Part shown: positions 53,698-63,475 of the stretch, piece after piece | Numbering within the stretch: position 1 is the first letter of the stretch | How the letters are laid out: every line of letters starts with the position of its first letter | Assembly: GCF_030540765.1 (NCBI RefSeq) | Contig: NZ_JAUOEL010000002.1 | Location: 186,001 to 250,000 of the forward strand | Length of the DNA: 64,000 nucleotides | Direction: 5' to 3' | DNA from: Flavivirga jejuensis | GTDB taxonomy: Bacteria; Bacteroidota; Bacteroidia; Flavobacteriales; Flavobacteriaceae | The notes under the pieces: model-generated | Told to the model about the DNA's origin: nothing | The model's database searches: none | Seen by the model: only the letters and a program-made list of their open reading frames with translations | Program-made: the position numbers and the translations under genes

Positions 53698-56112
53698 ATG
53701 CTTAGAAATTATTTCAAAATAGCTTGGAGAAACCTTATTAAAGACAAAATGTTCACCATATTAAACGTTACTGGACTTTCGGTAGCTTTTGGTATTGCAA
53801 TACTCTTAGCAATGGCAGGTTTTTTTGATTTATCGTATGACAAATTCCATACAAATGCAGATCACCTTTACAAGGTATATTCCGTTCAACAAACCTCAAA
53901 AGGTCCAGAAGCGAGTGTAAGTCAGCCTGCCCCCTTGTTAGAAGCTCTAAAAGCAGAAGTACCAGGTATTGAAAAGGCATCTCGGTATTTACAACAGGAG
54001 GCCATAGTTTCCTTTAACGAAAAAGAAATTAATATGGATGCTGTTTGGGTAGATGCTGATTTTTTCGACATGTTTACCTTCCCTTCATTAAAAGGAAAAA
54101 TAAATAATCCTTTAGAAAAACAATCTTCTATAGTGATTACAGAAAGTACCGCCAAGAAACTTTTTGGAGACGAAAAAGCCATTGATAAGACCGTTCAAAT
54201 ATTGATAAACGGTAAGGATCACCCCTTTAACATAAGTGCTGTTGTTGCAAACAATTTACCTCAAAGCACCTTGGAATTTGAATTGGCCATTCCTTTTGAA
54301 AAGGAAGCAGACTACCAAAACAACAAGGATACTTGGGATTCAAGCTACCATGATGTTTATATACAGTTAGCAAATGGTGTGTCTCCCAAACAATTTGAGA
54401 AAGCGACCCGTGCTTTGGTAGATCTGAATCTTCAGGAACAAATTGCAAACGCTAAGCGAGATGGCGCACAGACCAATGCTGATGGGAGATATTATAAATT
54501 TGATATTTTGCCTGTTACGGATGTAAAATTCACCAAATTCAAAAATGGTTATGCTGAAGTGAGCAGAAGTACCCCGTATTTAGTTTTGGGCATTGCTTTT
54601 TTAATTCTATTTATTGCTTGCGTGAACTTTATCAATATGAGCATAGCAAAAAGTGGACAACGCCTTAAAGAAATAGGCATGCGTAAAACATTGGGGGCGA
54701 AAAGGAAGCAATTGTTTCTTCAATTTTGGAGTGAGAGTTTTTTTGTTTTTTGTATTTCCGTTCTATTAGGATTGATGTTGAGTATCCTTTTGATAGATTC
54801 GTTTAAAACCATTTTCAGAACTGCAGTTTCCTTTGATTTATTGATATCTCCAACGATTATCCTATCCTTTTTGTCCACTGTTTTACTCATCACTGTTTTG
54901 GTAGGTGGTTACCCAGCAATACTACTCAGTAAGTTGGGAACCATCCAATCTTTAAAAGGAAAACTTGACCATTCTGGAAAAAATAAGGTTCGAGATGGGC
55001 TCATTGTAATACAATTCGGTATTGCTATTTTATTAATAAGTGGCACATTAGTACTAAGAGAGCAATTAGATTTTATGCGAAATAAAGACCTAGGTTTTAA
55101 TAAAGAACAAGTACTATCCTTTCCATTATACGGAAAAAAAGATAGTCATCAAGCACTCCAGTTGTTGCGAAATGAATTAGCCAGCAATCCAGATATTTTA
55201 GAAATAACAGGAGCAGATAATAATTTAGGACTTGGTAAGGACGGTAGTCTCTCCAAGAGTATATATGGTTTTGAATATAAAGAGCGGGTGATATACACTA
55301 ATTCTTTGACGGTAGACTATGATTATGTAGAAACCTTAGACTTGAAAATCGTTAAAGGCAGAAACTTTAAAAGAGGTTATGCCAATGATAGTTTAAGTGT
55401 GGTCATTAATGAAGCAATGGTTAAAGAACTTGGTGAAAAAGATCCTTTAACAGCATATGTTACTGTTAGTGATAGTATAAGATATCCCGTAATTGGTGTT
55501 GTAAAAGACTATAATTTTGAGAAATTAGATAAGTCCATTCAACCCATAACCATGTTTTTGAATAACAACGAAGGTTTGTACTATGCTTATGTAAAAGTAG
55601 CTCCAACCAATATGGCAAAATCCTATGATGTTATAAAACAGGCTTGGAAAAAGATAGCTCCCAATGCAACGTTCTTAGGTTCTTTTCTGGATGAAAACAT
55701 CAACAGAACTTTTAGAAAAGAAGAAAAGATAGCCAAAATGATTACTGCAGGATCTATTATAGCTATCGTATTAAGTTGTATTGGTCTTTTTGCCATTTCT
55801 TTATTACTCATTACCCAACGAACCAAAGAAATTGGAGTCCGTAAAATAATTGGCGCAAGTATCACTAATATTACTTTTTTATTAACCAAAGATTTCTTGA
55901 AATTAGTTGGGGTTTCCTTTTTAATAGCAACCCCTATTGCTTGGTGGTTTATGAAAGAATGGTTACAAAACTATCCTTTTAAAATCGATTTAAGCATATG
56001 GTCTTTTCTAGCGGCAGGTATTTTGACTACCATAATTGCTTTACTAACCTTAGGAGTTAAAACCTTAAAAGTGGCTACACAAAACCCAGTAAAAAGCATT
56101 AAAACAGAATAA
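53698..56112 (+). CDS. FtsX/MacB-type ABC permease 3
   Basis: 804 aa. MLRNYFKIAWRNLIKDKMFT begins the same family start, and FVNFINMSIAKSGQRLKEIG-like sequence (NFINMSIAKSGQRLKEIGMR, KTLGAKRKQLFLQF) marks the first FtsX block; CIGLFAISLLLITQRTKEIG and VRKIIGASITNITFLLTKDF mark the second. It ends NPVKSIKTE. It starts 30 bases after permease 2. It is the most divergent of the five in its periplasmic domains. Confidence 0.92.
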   Translation: MLRNYFKIAWRNLIKDKMFTILNVTGLSVAFGIAILLAMAGFFDLSYDKFHTNADHLYKVYSVQQTSKGPEASVSQPAPLLEALKAEVPGIEKASRYLQQEAIVSFNEKEINMDAVWVDADFFDMFTFPSLKGKINNPLEKQSSIVITESTAKKLFGDEKAIDKTVQILINGKDHPFNISAVVANNLPQSTLEFELAIPFEKEADYQNNKDTWDSSYHDVYIQLANGVSPKQFEKATRALVDLNLQEQIANAKRDGAQTNADGRYYKFDILPVTDVKFTKFKNGYAEVSRSTPYLVLGIAFLILFIACVNFINMSIAKSGQRLKEIGMRKTLGAKRKQLFLQFWSESFFVFCISVLLGLMLSILLIDSFKTIFRTAVSFDLLISPTIILSFLSTVLLITVLVGGYPAILLSKLGTIQSLKGKLDHSGKNKVRDGLIVIQFGIAILLISGTLVLREQLDFMRNKDLGFNKEQVLSFPLYGKKDSHQALQLLRNELASNPDILEITGADNNLGLGKDGSLSKSIYGFEYKERVIYTNSLTVDYDYVETLDLKIVKGRNFKRGYANDSLSVVINEAMVKELGEKDPLTAYVTVSDSIRYPVIGVVKDYNFEKLDKSIQPITMFLNNNEGLYYAYVKVAPTNMAKSYDVIKQAWKKIAPNATFLGSFLDENINRTFRKEEKIAKMITAGSIIAIVLSCIGLFAISLLLITQRTKEIGVRKIIGASITNITFLLTKDFLKLVGVSFLIATPIAWWFMKEWLQNYPFKIDLSIWSFLAAGILTTIIALLTLGVKTLKVATQNPVKSIKTE

Positions 56113-56114
56113 TC

Positions 56115-58505
56115 ATGATTAGAAACTATTTTAAAATCGCATGGCGAAACCTTATTAATAACAAAGGATATTCTGCTATAAACATTGGAGGTCTTGCTTT
56201 AGGTATGGCAGTTGTTATTCTTATTGGATTATGGATTCATGACGAAATAACTTTTGATCAGAATCACAAAAACTATGAGGACATTGCTCAAGTTTTAGTG
56301 CATAAAACAGCTAATGGAAAGAAAAGAACCCGTTACACGATGCCTTATCCTTTAGGGAATGAATTAAGAGCAAAATACAATGAAGATTTTGAGCATGTAG
56401 TTATGAGTTCATTTCATAGTGATAATATCTTATCTGTGGGCGATAAAAATATTTCTAAGAGAGGTGGCTTTATGGAACCTGATGCACTTAAAATGCTTTC
56501 ATTAAATATGGTATACGGCAACTGGGACGGACTAAAAAACCCTAACTCCATTGTCATTTCACAAGCAACAGCAAAAGTGCTTTTTGGGGGCAAAAACCCT
56601 ATTGGTGAATTGATGACTATAAGTAATAAACTAGATGTGCAAGTAACAGGTGTTTATAAAAACATGCCCTTTAATACTACATTTAATAAATTAGAATTTA
56701 TAGCTCCCTGGGACTTATATGTGTCTTCCTATACTTGGGTAAAAGAATCTCGCGATAATAATATGTGGGATAATAGTTCTTATCAACTGTATGTTCAAAT
56801 TGCAAATGGCAGCAACATGTCCTCGGTTAGCTCAAAAATTAAAAATGTTGTGTATGACCACCTACCCGAATATGGCAAGAAAAGCCATCCAGAACTCTTT
56901 TTATTTCCTATGAAGGATTGGCATTTAAGGTCTAATTGGAAAGATGGTGTTAACACTGGAGGATTTATTCAGTACGTATGGCTATTTGGCATTATTGGTC
57001 TATTTGTATTACTTCTAGCATGTATTAATTTTATGAATTTAAGTACAGCACAATCCGAAAAGAGAGCCAAAGAAGTAGGAATTCGTAAATCTATTGGATC
57101 TTCGAAACGTCAATTAATTAATCAATTTTTGAGCGAATCGTTTTTAAGCGTGGTATTTGCCCTTATTTTGGCTTTAATCTTAGTAGTATTAGTACTGCCT
57201 GCATTTAATCAATTGGCAGATAAACAAATACGTTTTCCTTATAACAATTTATATTTTTGTTTGTTAAGTTCAGGAATTGTAATAGCTACCAGTCTTATAG
57301 CTGGTAGTTATCCTGCGCTTTACCTTTCATCTTTCCGTCCAGTAAACGTATTAAAGGGTACTTTTAAAACAGGAAACTCAGCAAGTTATTTTCGTAAAAC
57401 CCTAGTTGTAGTACAATTTACTGTTTCTATAATACTTGTAGTTGGAACCATTGTTGTAGAAAAGCAAATTGACCATTCTAAAAATCGTCCCATGGGATAT
57501 GAAAAAAACGGATTGGTTATGCTTGAAAAAGTAACAGAAGATTATAAAGGGAAATACAATGTGCTTAGAAACGACCTTAAAAATAGTAAAGCTGTTATAG
57601 AGATGTCGGAATCTTCCAGTCCCCTAACAGATATATGGAGTAGCGGCGGTGGTTTTAAATGGGCAGGTAAATCGCCTGACTTTATACCTAATATAGGCAT
57701 GATTTTCATAGGGCATGATTACGGAAAAACAATTGGCTGGGAACTCACTAAAGGACGTGACTTTTCCAGAGCATTCCCAACAGACTCCACTGCTTTTATA
57801 TTCAATGAAGCTGCTATTAAATATATGGGAATAGAAAACCCTATAGGTAAAATTGTTCGGTGGAATAGCCAAGACCATAAAATTATTGGCGTTGTAAAAG
57901 ACATGCTCGCAGAATCTCCTTTTAAACCCGTTAAGCAAGCTGTTTATATGATACAATATGAGAATACAAGCTGGATAAATCTCAAATTAAATCCTAAAAA
58001 AAGTACCAGTGCTTCTCTAGCGTTGATAGAAACGGTTTTAAAAAAGCATGCTCCTAATGTCCCTTTTGAATATCAGTTTGTAGATCAGTCTTTTGCTAAG
58101 AAGTTTGTTGCCGAAGAGCGCATAAGAACTTTAGCAAGCATATTTGCCTTATTTGCCATTTTTATAAGCTGTTTAGGTCTTTTTGGATTGGCTTCATTTA
58201 TGGCAGAACAACGTTCCAAAGAAATTGGTATTCGAAAAGTTGTAGGAGCCTCAATTTTTAATTTATGGAAACTCCTTTCTAAAGATTTTGTAAAACTCGT
58301 CATGCTTGCCTGTATTATCGCTATACCCATAGCATATTACGGTATGCGCAATTGGTTGAATAATTATGAATACCAAACAAATATCTCTTGGTGGGTATTT
58401 GCAATTTCTGGGATTGGCGCACTTATAATTACATTATTAACGGTGAGTTTCCAAGCTATAAAAGCTGCCATAACAAACCCAATTAAAAGTTTGAAAGCAG
58501 AATAA
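56115..58505 (+). CDS. FtsX/MacB-type ABC permease 4
   Basis: 796 aa. Start MIRNYFKIAWRNLINNKGYS, first block WLFGIIGLFVLLLACINFMN, LSTAQSEKRAKEVGIRKSIG, second block FISCLGLFGLASFMAEQRSK, EIGIRKVVGAS, end NPIKSLKAE. The first periplasmic domain (LFPMKDWHLRSNWKDGVNTG) and the FtsX segments are clearly closest to permease 1, suggesting a recent duplication with two other permeases between them. It begins 2 bases after permease 3. Confidence 0.92.
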   Translation: MIRNYFKIAWRNLINNKGYSAINIGGLALGMAVVILIGLWIHDEITFDQNHKNYEDIAQVLVHKTANGKKRTRYTMPYPLGNELRAKYNEDFEHVVMSSFHSDNILSVGDKNISKRGGFMEPDALKMLSLNMVYGNWDGLKNPNSIVISQATAKVLFGGKNPIGELMTISNKLDVQVTGVYKNMPFNTTFNKLEFIAPWDLYVSSYTWVKESRDNNMWDNSSYQLYVQIANGSNMSSVSSKIKNVVYDHLPEYGKKSHPELFLFPMKDWHLRSNWKDGVNTGGFIQYVWLFGIIGLFVLLLACINFMNLSTAQSEKRAKEVGIRKSIGSSKRQLINQFLSESFLSVVFALILALILVVLVLPAFNQLADKQIRFPYNNLYFCLLSSGIVIATSLIAGSYPALYLSSFRPVNVLKGTFKTGNSASYFRKTLVVVQFTVSIILVVGTIVVEKQIDHSKNRPMGYEKNGLVMLEKVTEDYKGKYNVLRNDLKNSKAVIEMSESSSPLTDIWSSGGGFKWAGKSPDFIPNIGMIFIGHDYGKTIGWELTKGRDFSRAFPTDSTAFIFNEAAIKYMGIENPIGKIVRWNSQDHKIIGVVKDMLAESPFKPVKQAVYMIQYENTSWINLKLNPKKSTSASLALIETVLKKHAPNVPFEYQFVDQSFAKKFVAEERIRTLASIFALFAIFISCLGLFGLASFMAEQRSKEIGIRKVVGASIFNLWKLLSKDFVKLVMLACIIAIPIAYYGMRNWLNNYEYQTNISWWVFAISGIGALIITLLTVSFQAIKAAITNPIKSLKAE

Positions 58506-58553
58506 ATCATCAACGTACACTGAATTCGTTTCAGCATCAAAAAACAAAAAATC

Positions 58554-60926
58554 ATGATACGTAACTATTTCAAAATCGCGTGGCGAAACCTTATTAAAAA
58601 CAAAGGATTTTCTTTAATCAATATTGGAGGTCTGTCTATTGGCATGAGTTGTAGTATTCTTATTCTTTTATGGGTTCTGGATGAAACGAGTTATGATAAA
58701 TTTCACACCAATGCCAACCAAATTTATAGACTTACAGTTGACGCAGGGAGTGATTTTAAAGCAGCCGTTAGTCCTGCTGGAATGGCATCTGGTCTTCAAG
58801 ATATCATTCCAGAAATAGAATCAACAATGCGTCTGAGCCCACCAATTACGGCTTTATTTGAAGCAAATAACCTTAAATTTGAAGAGCAGCATGTTTTTTG
58901 TGCTGATGCCAACTTTTTGGAAATGTTTAATTTTTCTTTATTAAAAGGACATCTTAAAACGGCATTACAAAATCCCAATGGGATATTAATAACAACGACC
59001 ACAGCCAGAAAATATTTTGGAAGCGAAGATGCTTTAGGAAAAATTATAAGGAAAGATAATAAGGATACGTTCACTATTACTGGAATATTAGCAGATACCC
59101 CTTCTAATTCCCACTTACAATTTGATATTATTTTACCCATGTCTTATTTAGCAAAAACAGACAAAAACCTAATCAAAAATACATGGAATAATTTCGGTTT
59201 TTATTCTTATATCCAATTTAATAGAGGCCATAAATTATCATCTGAAGCACGTACTAATCTTGAGGATGAAATCAATCAAATCTATGCTTCCAAAAGTCCC
59301 GAATTTCAACCCAAATTTCAGTTACAACCCCTCACAGATATCCATTTACATTCTTCTAATTTACAAATAGATGTTTCTGGTCATGGTAATATTCAATATG
59401 TGAATATTTTTATTATAATTGCTTTTATCATTTTATTAGTTGCCTGTATCAATTTTATGAATCTAGCCACAGCTCAATCATTTCGAAGAGCTAAAGAAGT
59501 AGGACTTAGAAAAGTAATCGGAGCTAAAAGAAATCAATTGATATTTCAATTTTTAAGTGAGTCTATACTCATTTCATTTATTTCTTTATTCATTGCTGTT
59601 TGTGTTATATACTTAGTAACCCCTGCATTTAATAATTTGACTGAAAAACAGATCGTATTTCAATTATTAGATAATAAAATATGGTTAAATTTAATTCTTA
59701 TAGGATTAATTACAGGCCTATTTTCAGGGAGTTATCCCGCATTATTCCTTTCTGGCTTCAAACCAATTAAAGCAATAAAGGGGAGATTAAGATCAGGTCA
59801 TGAGAATTTGTTGTTTCGAAACGGATTGGTTATTACTCAATTTGTTGTGTCTGTTTTTCTACTTGTAGGAACCGTTGTTGTATATAAACAATTAAATTTT
59901 ATAAAAGACAAAGATCTGGGTTTTGATAAATCAAACCTTTTATATATCCCTGAAAAAGATGGGATATATAACAAAAGGAGCGCCTTAAAAACGGTGTTAC
60001 AACAAAATCCACTCACCAGCGATTTTTCTATGGTATCCGATCTGCCTACTAATCTAATTACAGGAGCCGTTAATGTAGAATGGGAAGGAAAAGACCCTAA
60101 TTCTAAAATTATATTTCCTAGAATCGATATAGATGAGAACTTTACTAGTGTCTTTCAAATAGAGACCCTTCGTGGCCGCAGTTTCTCTAAAGCATTTGGA
60201 ACCGATGCGTCCAATTATGTTATTAATGAAAAGGCCATGAAAGTAATGGGTATGAATTTAGAAACAGCCATAGGAAAGAACATATCGTTTCAAGATAAGA
60301 AAGGAACCATTATTGGCGTTGTGAAAGATTTTAATTTTAAACCACTACAATATGCTATAGAACCGCTCATATTAAGGTTTAGAGAAAAAAATAATATAGT
60401 TGTAGTCCGAACCCAACCAGGAAAAACGGAAGCTACCATAAAAGCTTTAAAAGAGATCTATGGGAACCTAAACCCTGCATTTCCTTTTGCCTATAATTTT
60501 GTTGATAAAGATCTGGAAAATCAATATCGTGGAGAGCAACAAATGGGAACTGTTTTTAATCTGTTTGCTATTCTGGCCATTTTTATCTCCTGTATTGGTC
60601 TATATGGATTATCAGCATTTATTGCAGAACAACGTATTAAAGAAATTGGAATACGAAAAGTTCTGGGAGCAAGTATTTTCGGGCTAGTAAATATGCTTTC
60701 CAAAGACTTTTTTAAACTTGTTTTAACGGCATTATTTATCGCGACACCAATCGCATGGTATGTAATGGATACTTGGCTTCAAGATTTTGCTTATCATATA
60801 AATATACGTTGGTGGATGTTTGCGCTTTCTGGAATAGCAATAGTTGTTATAGCTCTTACCACTATAAGTTTTCAAACTATAAAAGCCGCCATAACAAACC
60901 CAATTAAAAGTTTAAAAACAGAATAA
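58554..60926 (+). CDS. FtsX/MacB-type ABC permease 5
   Basis: 790 aa. Start MIRNYFKIAWRNLIKNKGFS; first block FIIIAFIILLVACINFMNLA, AKEVGLRKVIGAKRNQLIFQ; second block FISCIGLYGLSAFIAEQRIK, EIGIRKVLGASIFGLVNML; end NPIKSLKTE. It is 48 bases after permease 4 and 18 before the second ATPase. It may work with that ATPase, but all five could share either. Confidence 0.92.
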   Translation: MIRNYFKIAWRNLIKNKGFSLINIGGLSIGMSCSILILLWVLDETSYDKFHTNANQIYRLTVDAGSDFKAAVSPAGMASGLQDIIPEIESTMRLSPPITALFEANNLKFEEQHVFCADANFLEMFNFSLLKGHLKTALQNPNGILITTTTARKYFGSEDALGKIIRKDNKDTFTITGILADTPSNSHLQFDIILPMSYLAKTDKNLIKNTWNNFGFYSYIQFNRGHKLSSEARTNLEDEINQIYASKSPEFQPKFQLQPLTDIHLHSSNLQIDVSGHGNIQYVNIFIIIAFIILLVACINFMNLATAQSFRRAKEVGLRKVIGAKRNQLIFQFLSESILISFISLFIAVCVIYLVTPAFNNLTEKQIVFQLLDNKIWLNLILIGLITGLFSGSYPALFLSGFKPIKAIKGRLRSGHENLLFRNGLVITQFVVSVFLLVGTVVVYKQLNFIKDKDLGFDKSNLLYIPEKDGIYNKRSALKTVLQQNPLTSDFSMVSDLPTNLITGAVNVEWEGKDPNSKIIFPRIDIDENFTSVFQIETLRGRSFSKAFGTDASNYVINEKAMKVMGMNLETAIGKNISFQDKKGTIIGVVKDFNFKPLQYAIEPLILRFREKNNIVVVRTQPGKTEATIKALKEIYGNLNPAFPFAYNFVDKDLENQYRGEQQMGTVFNLFAILAIFISCIGLYGLSAFIAEQRIKEIGIRKVLGASIFGLVNMLSKDFFKLVLTALFIATPIAWYVMDTWLQDFAYHINIRWWMFALSGIAIVVIALTTISFQTIKAAITNPIKSLKTE

Positions 60927-60944
60927 AAATAAATTAATAAAATT

Positions 60945-61613
60945 ATGATACTACAAATTAAGAACCTTTTTAAATGGGTAAACTCAGGAGGCAATCGGGT
61001 TTTCTTATTAAACGATATCGACTTTACTGTAAATGAAGGGGAGTTTATTTCCATCATGGGCCCCTCGGGTTCTGGCAAAACTACCTTGTTAAATGTTATT
61101 GGTATGCTTGATGATTTTAATGAAGGGGAATATGCTTTTCTGAATGAACCCGTTCATACTTTAAAAGAAAAATACCGTGCCAATTTATATAAGGAATACA
61201 TCGGTTTTGTGTTTCAATCTTATCATTTAATTGATGAATTAACGGTATATGAAAACATAGAAACACCTTTGTTATATAAAAAACATAGTGCATCCGAACG
61301 CAAAGCACTTGTCGCTGATATGTTGGATCGCTTTAATATTGTGGGTAAAAAAGATTTGTTTCCTTCACAATTAAGTGGCGGACAGCAACAGCTAGTAGGA
61401 ATAGCCAGAGCATTGGTTTCCAGCCCGAAATTAATTTTGGCAGATGAACCCACAGGAAATCTTAATTCTACACAAGGCACAGAAATTATGGAACTCTTTA
61501 AGCAATTAAATAAGGAAGGTGTCACCATTATTCAAGTAACCCATTCTGAAAGTAATGCTACTTACGGTTCGAGAACCATTCGTTTAAAAGATGGTATGAT
61601 TGTTAATAATTGA
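60945..61613 (+). CDS. ABC transporter ATPase (MacB/LolD type), second of two
   Basis: 222 aa. Walker A GPSGSGKTT, FVFQSYHLIDELT, signature LSGGQQQLVGIARAL and Walker B LILADEPTGNLNS are present, with a QVTHSES H-loop. The residue after the signature glutamines is Leu where the first ATPase has Arg, and the post-Walker-B residues are NLNS rather than NLDS; both are minor. The short N-terminus fits the family. The stop codon is 2 bases before the TolC start. Confidence 0.95.
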   Translation: MILQIKNLFKWVNSGGNRVFLLNDIDFTVNEGEFISIMGPSGSGKTTLLNVIGMLDDFNEGEYAFLNEPVHTLKEKYRANLYKEYIGFVFQSYHLIDELTVYENIETPLLYKKHSASERKALVADMLDRFNIVGKKDLFPSQLSGGQQQLVGIARALVSSPKLILADEPTGNLNSTQGTEIMELFKQLNKEGVTIIQVTHSESNATYGSRTIRLKDGMIVNN

Positions 61614-61615
61614 TT

Positions 61616-63040
61616 ATGAAAACGAAAAAAATAATACTATTTGGTGTTTGGAGTCTGCTTTTCAGTATAGGATTCGCTCAAAAAAACCTACCATCAAGTT
61701 ATACTTTAGAGGCGTGTATTTCCATAGCTATGGAAAATAATTTAGATCTAAAAAGTTCTGGATTAACAACAAAATCAGCTACAATTAATTATAAACAATC
61801 CTTAAATGAACTACTCCCAAATTTAAATATGGATTACAATTTGGGTCTTAATAACGGGCGTAGTATAGACCCTTTTACGAATAGTTATAGTAATCAGGAA
61901 CTAACATTTTCTAACTTAGGAATAAACCTAAATATGACTATTTTTAATGGGTTTAGAATTTTAAACAGCATCAAACAAAACTGGTTTAATATGGAAGCTG
62001 CCAAAATGGAATTGGAAGCCGCTAAACAAAATTTAACTTTAAATGTTATTATAGGATATATCCAAATATTAAACAGTCGGGATTTAGTTGAACTTTCAAA
62101 ATCCAGATTAAAAACCACTGAAGGCCAATTAAAAAGGTTAGAAGTAAATTATAAAGAAGAGGTTGGAAACCCTGTTGATTATACTAATATGCAAGGGCAA
62201 TATGCTTCAGAACAAGTGGCTATTATAAATGCAGAAAACAATTTTAAATCGGCTGTTTTAGATTTTACAAGCTTATTAAATCTAGAGGCTAACTCTAAAA
62301 ATAATTTTGAAAATATATCAGGCTTAATTGAATCTGAAAAGTATTTATTTTCGGCAAACGATGTGTATCATGATGCCTTACAGCATTTAGCAACTTTTAA
62401 ATCGACACAATCCAGAATAGATGCAGCTAATAGTGGTATTAAAGCAGCTAGAGCAAATTATTTTCCCGAAGTATCACTGTTTGGACAATTAAATACAAAT
62501 TATTCCAGTTTAGCAGAAACTTTTACAGAAACAAGCACAAGTATTTCTGAAACGGGTGATTTTGTAACGATTGATAATCAAGATTATCCAGTGCTTCAAA
62601 ATGAATCTCAATTTATTAGTGATAAAATAAATTACGATAGTCAGTTTAATAATAACTTAAATACGGTCGTTGGAATATCTGTAAGTGTTCCATTATTTAA
62701 TGGATTCCGAGCTAAAAATATTGTAAAGCTTCAAAAAATTGAACTTGAAGAAACTGAATTAGAATTTAAACGCACAAAATTGCTTTTTAAACAATCTATA
62801 GAGCAAACTTATAATAATATGGAATCAGCATTCAATCGATATCAAATTCTATTAGATCAAGTAGTAGCGTTTAAAGAATCTTATCGTATTAATGAGGTTC
62901 GATTTAATAATGGGGTTTCAAATATTATAGATTATATCACTAGCAAAAATAATATGGATTCTGCACAACTTAATCTAAATCAAGCGAAATATGAATACCT
63001 GTTACATGTTAAAATTTTAGATTTTTATAGAGGAATTTAA
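61616..63040 (+). CDS. TolC-family outer-membrane efflux protein
   Basis: About 474 aa from the ATG at 61616; a TTG two codons upstream overlaps the ATPase stop and is less likely. A signal peptide (SLLFSIGFAQ) precedes two OEP repeats: YTLEACISIAMENNLDLKSS, then helical hairpins (MELEAAKQNLTLNVIIGYIQ, SGIKAARANYFPEVSLFGQL) and VGISVSVPLFNGFRAKNIVK. It forms the outer-membrane duct for the adaptor-permease system. It is the last gene of the operon begun at 46858. Confidence 0.94.
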   Translation: MKTKKIILFGVWSLLFSIGFAQKNLPSSYTLEACISIAMENNLDLKSSGLTTKSATINYKQSLNELLPNLNMDYNLGLNNGRSIDPFTNSYSNQELTFSNLGINLNMTIFNGFRILNSIKQNWFNMEAAKMELEAAKQNLTLNVIIGYIQILNSRDLVELSKSRLKTTEGQLKRLEVNYKEEVGNPVDYTNMQGQYASEQVAIINAENNFKSAVLDFTSLLNLEANSKNNFENISGLIESEKYLFSANDVYHDALQHLATFKSTQSRIDAANSGIKAARANYFPEVSLFGQLNTNYSSLAETFTETSTSISETGDFVTIDNQDYPVLQNESQFISDKINYDSQFNNNLNTVVGISVSVPLFNGFRAKNIVKLQKIELEETELEFKRTKLLFKQSIEQTYNNMESAFNRYQILLDQVVAFKESYRINEVRFNNGVSNIIDYITSKNNMDSAQLNLNQAKYEYLLHVKILDFYRGI

Positions 63041-63180
63041 AAATTAAAGAATTTCTTGAAACTGGTTATCCCCAAGGCAAGTCCAATGTCATTAAATTAA
63101 AGGTTTTAGCACTTCAATTGTCTGGTTGAGCGCAGTCGAAACCTCTTTCTTTGTTAGAATGATGAGTTCTCGACTGCGCT
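63041..63180. other. Spacer with dispersed repeat fragment and long hairpin
   Basis: AAAGAATTTCTTGAAACTGG (63045) recurs near 9243. AGCGCAGTCGA (63129) pairs with TCGACTGCGCT (63170) across a ~30-nt loop. It may end the efflux operon transcript, though no T-run follows. Confidence 0.5.
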
Positions 63181-63366
63181 ACCATTGACGTGTTTTATAA
63201 ATACTTAATTTTCAATCACTTGTCATTCAGAGCATTCCGACAATTGTCGGAGTCGAAGAATCTTTATCATTAATCCCTAAAGATTCTTCAGTCGTACCTC
63301 CTCTGAATGACACCCCTATTACGTCATTTCATCCGCTAGTTAAAATTTTTAACACAGGTCTCGAAC
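63181..63366 (-). repeat. Dispersed palindromic repeat, copy G
   Basis: Reverse-strand copy with ACCATTGACGTGTTTTATAA, GTCATTCAGAGC, the palindrome CCGACAATTGTCGG, the hairpin GAAGAATCTTTA (63255) / TAAAGATTCTTC (63278), GTCGTACCTCC, TCTGAATGAC and AAAATTTTTAACACAGGTCT. 63367-63475 has no gene; it is the noncoding side of the IS110 element. Confidence 0.85.
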
Positions 63367-63475
63367 AGACATAAATCTCCTTAACTCACATATAACGTAT
63401 CTTAAAAAAAGGCACAAATATTCCTATTAATTCTTTTAGGAATTAAAATTAAGCAGCAAAATATGAGTTAATCTT

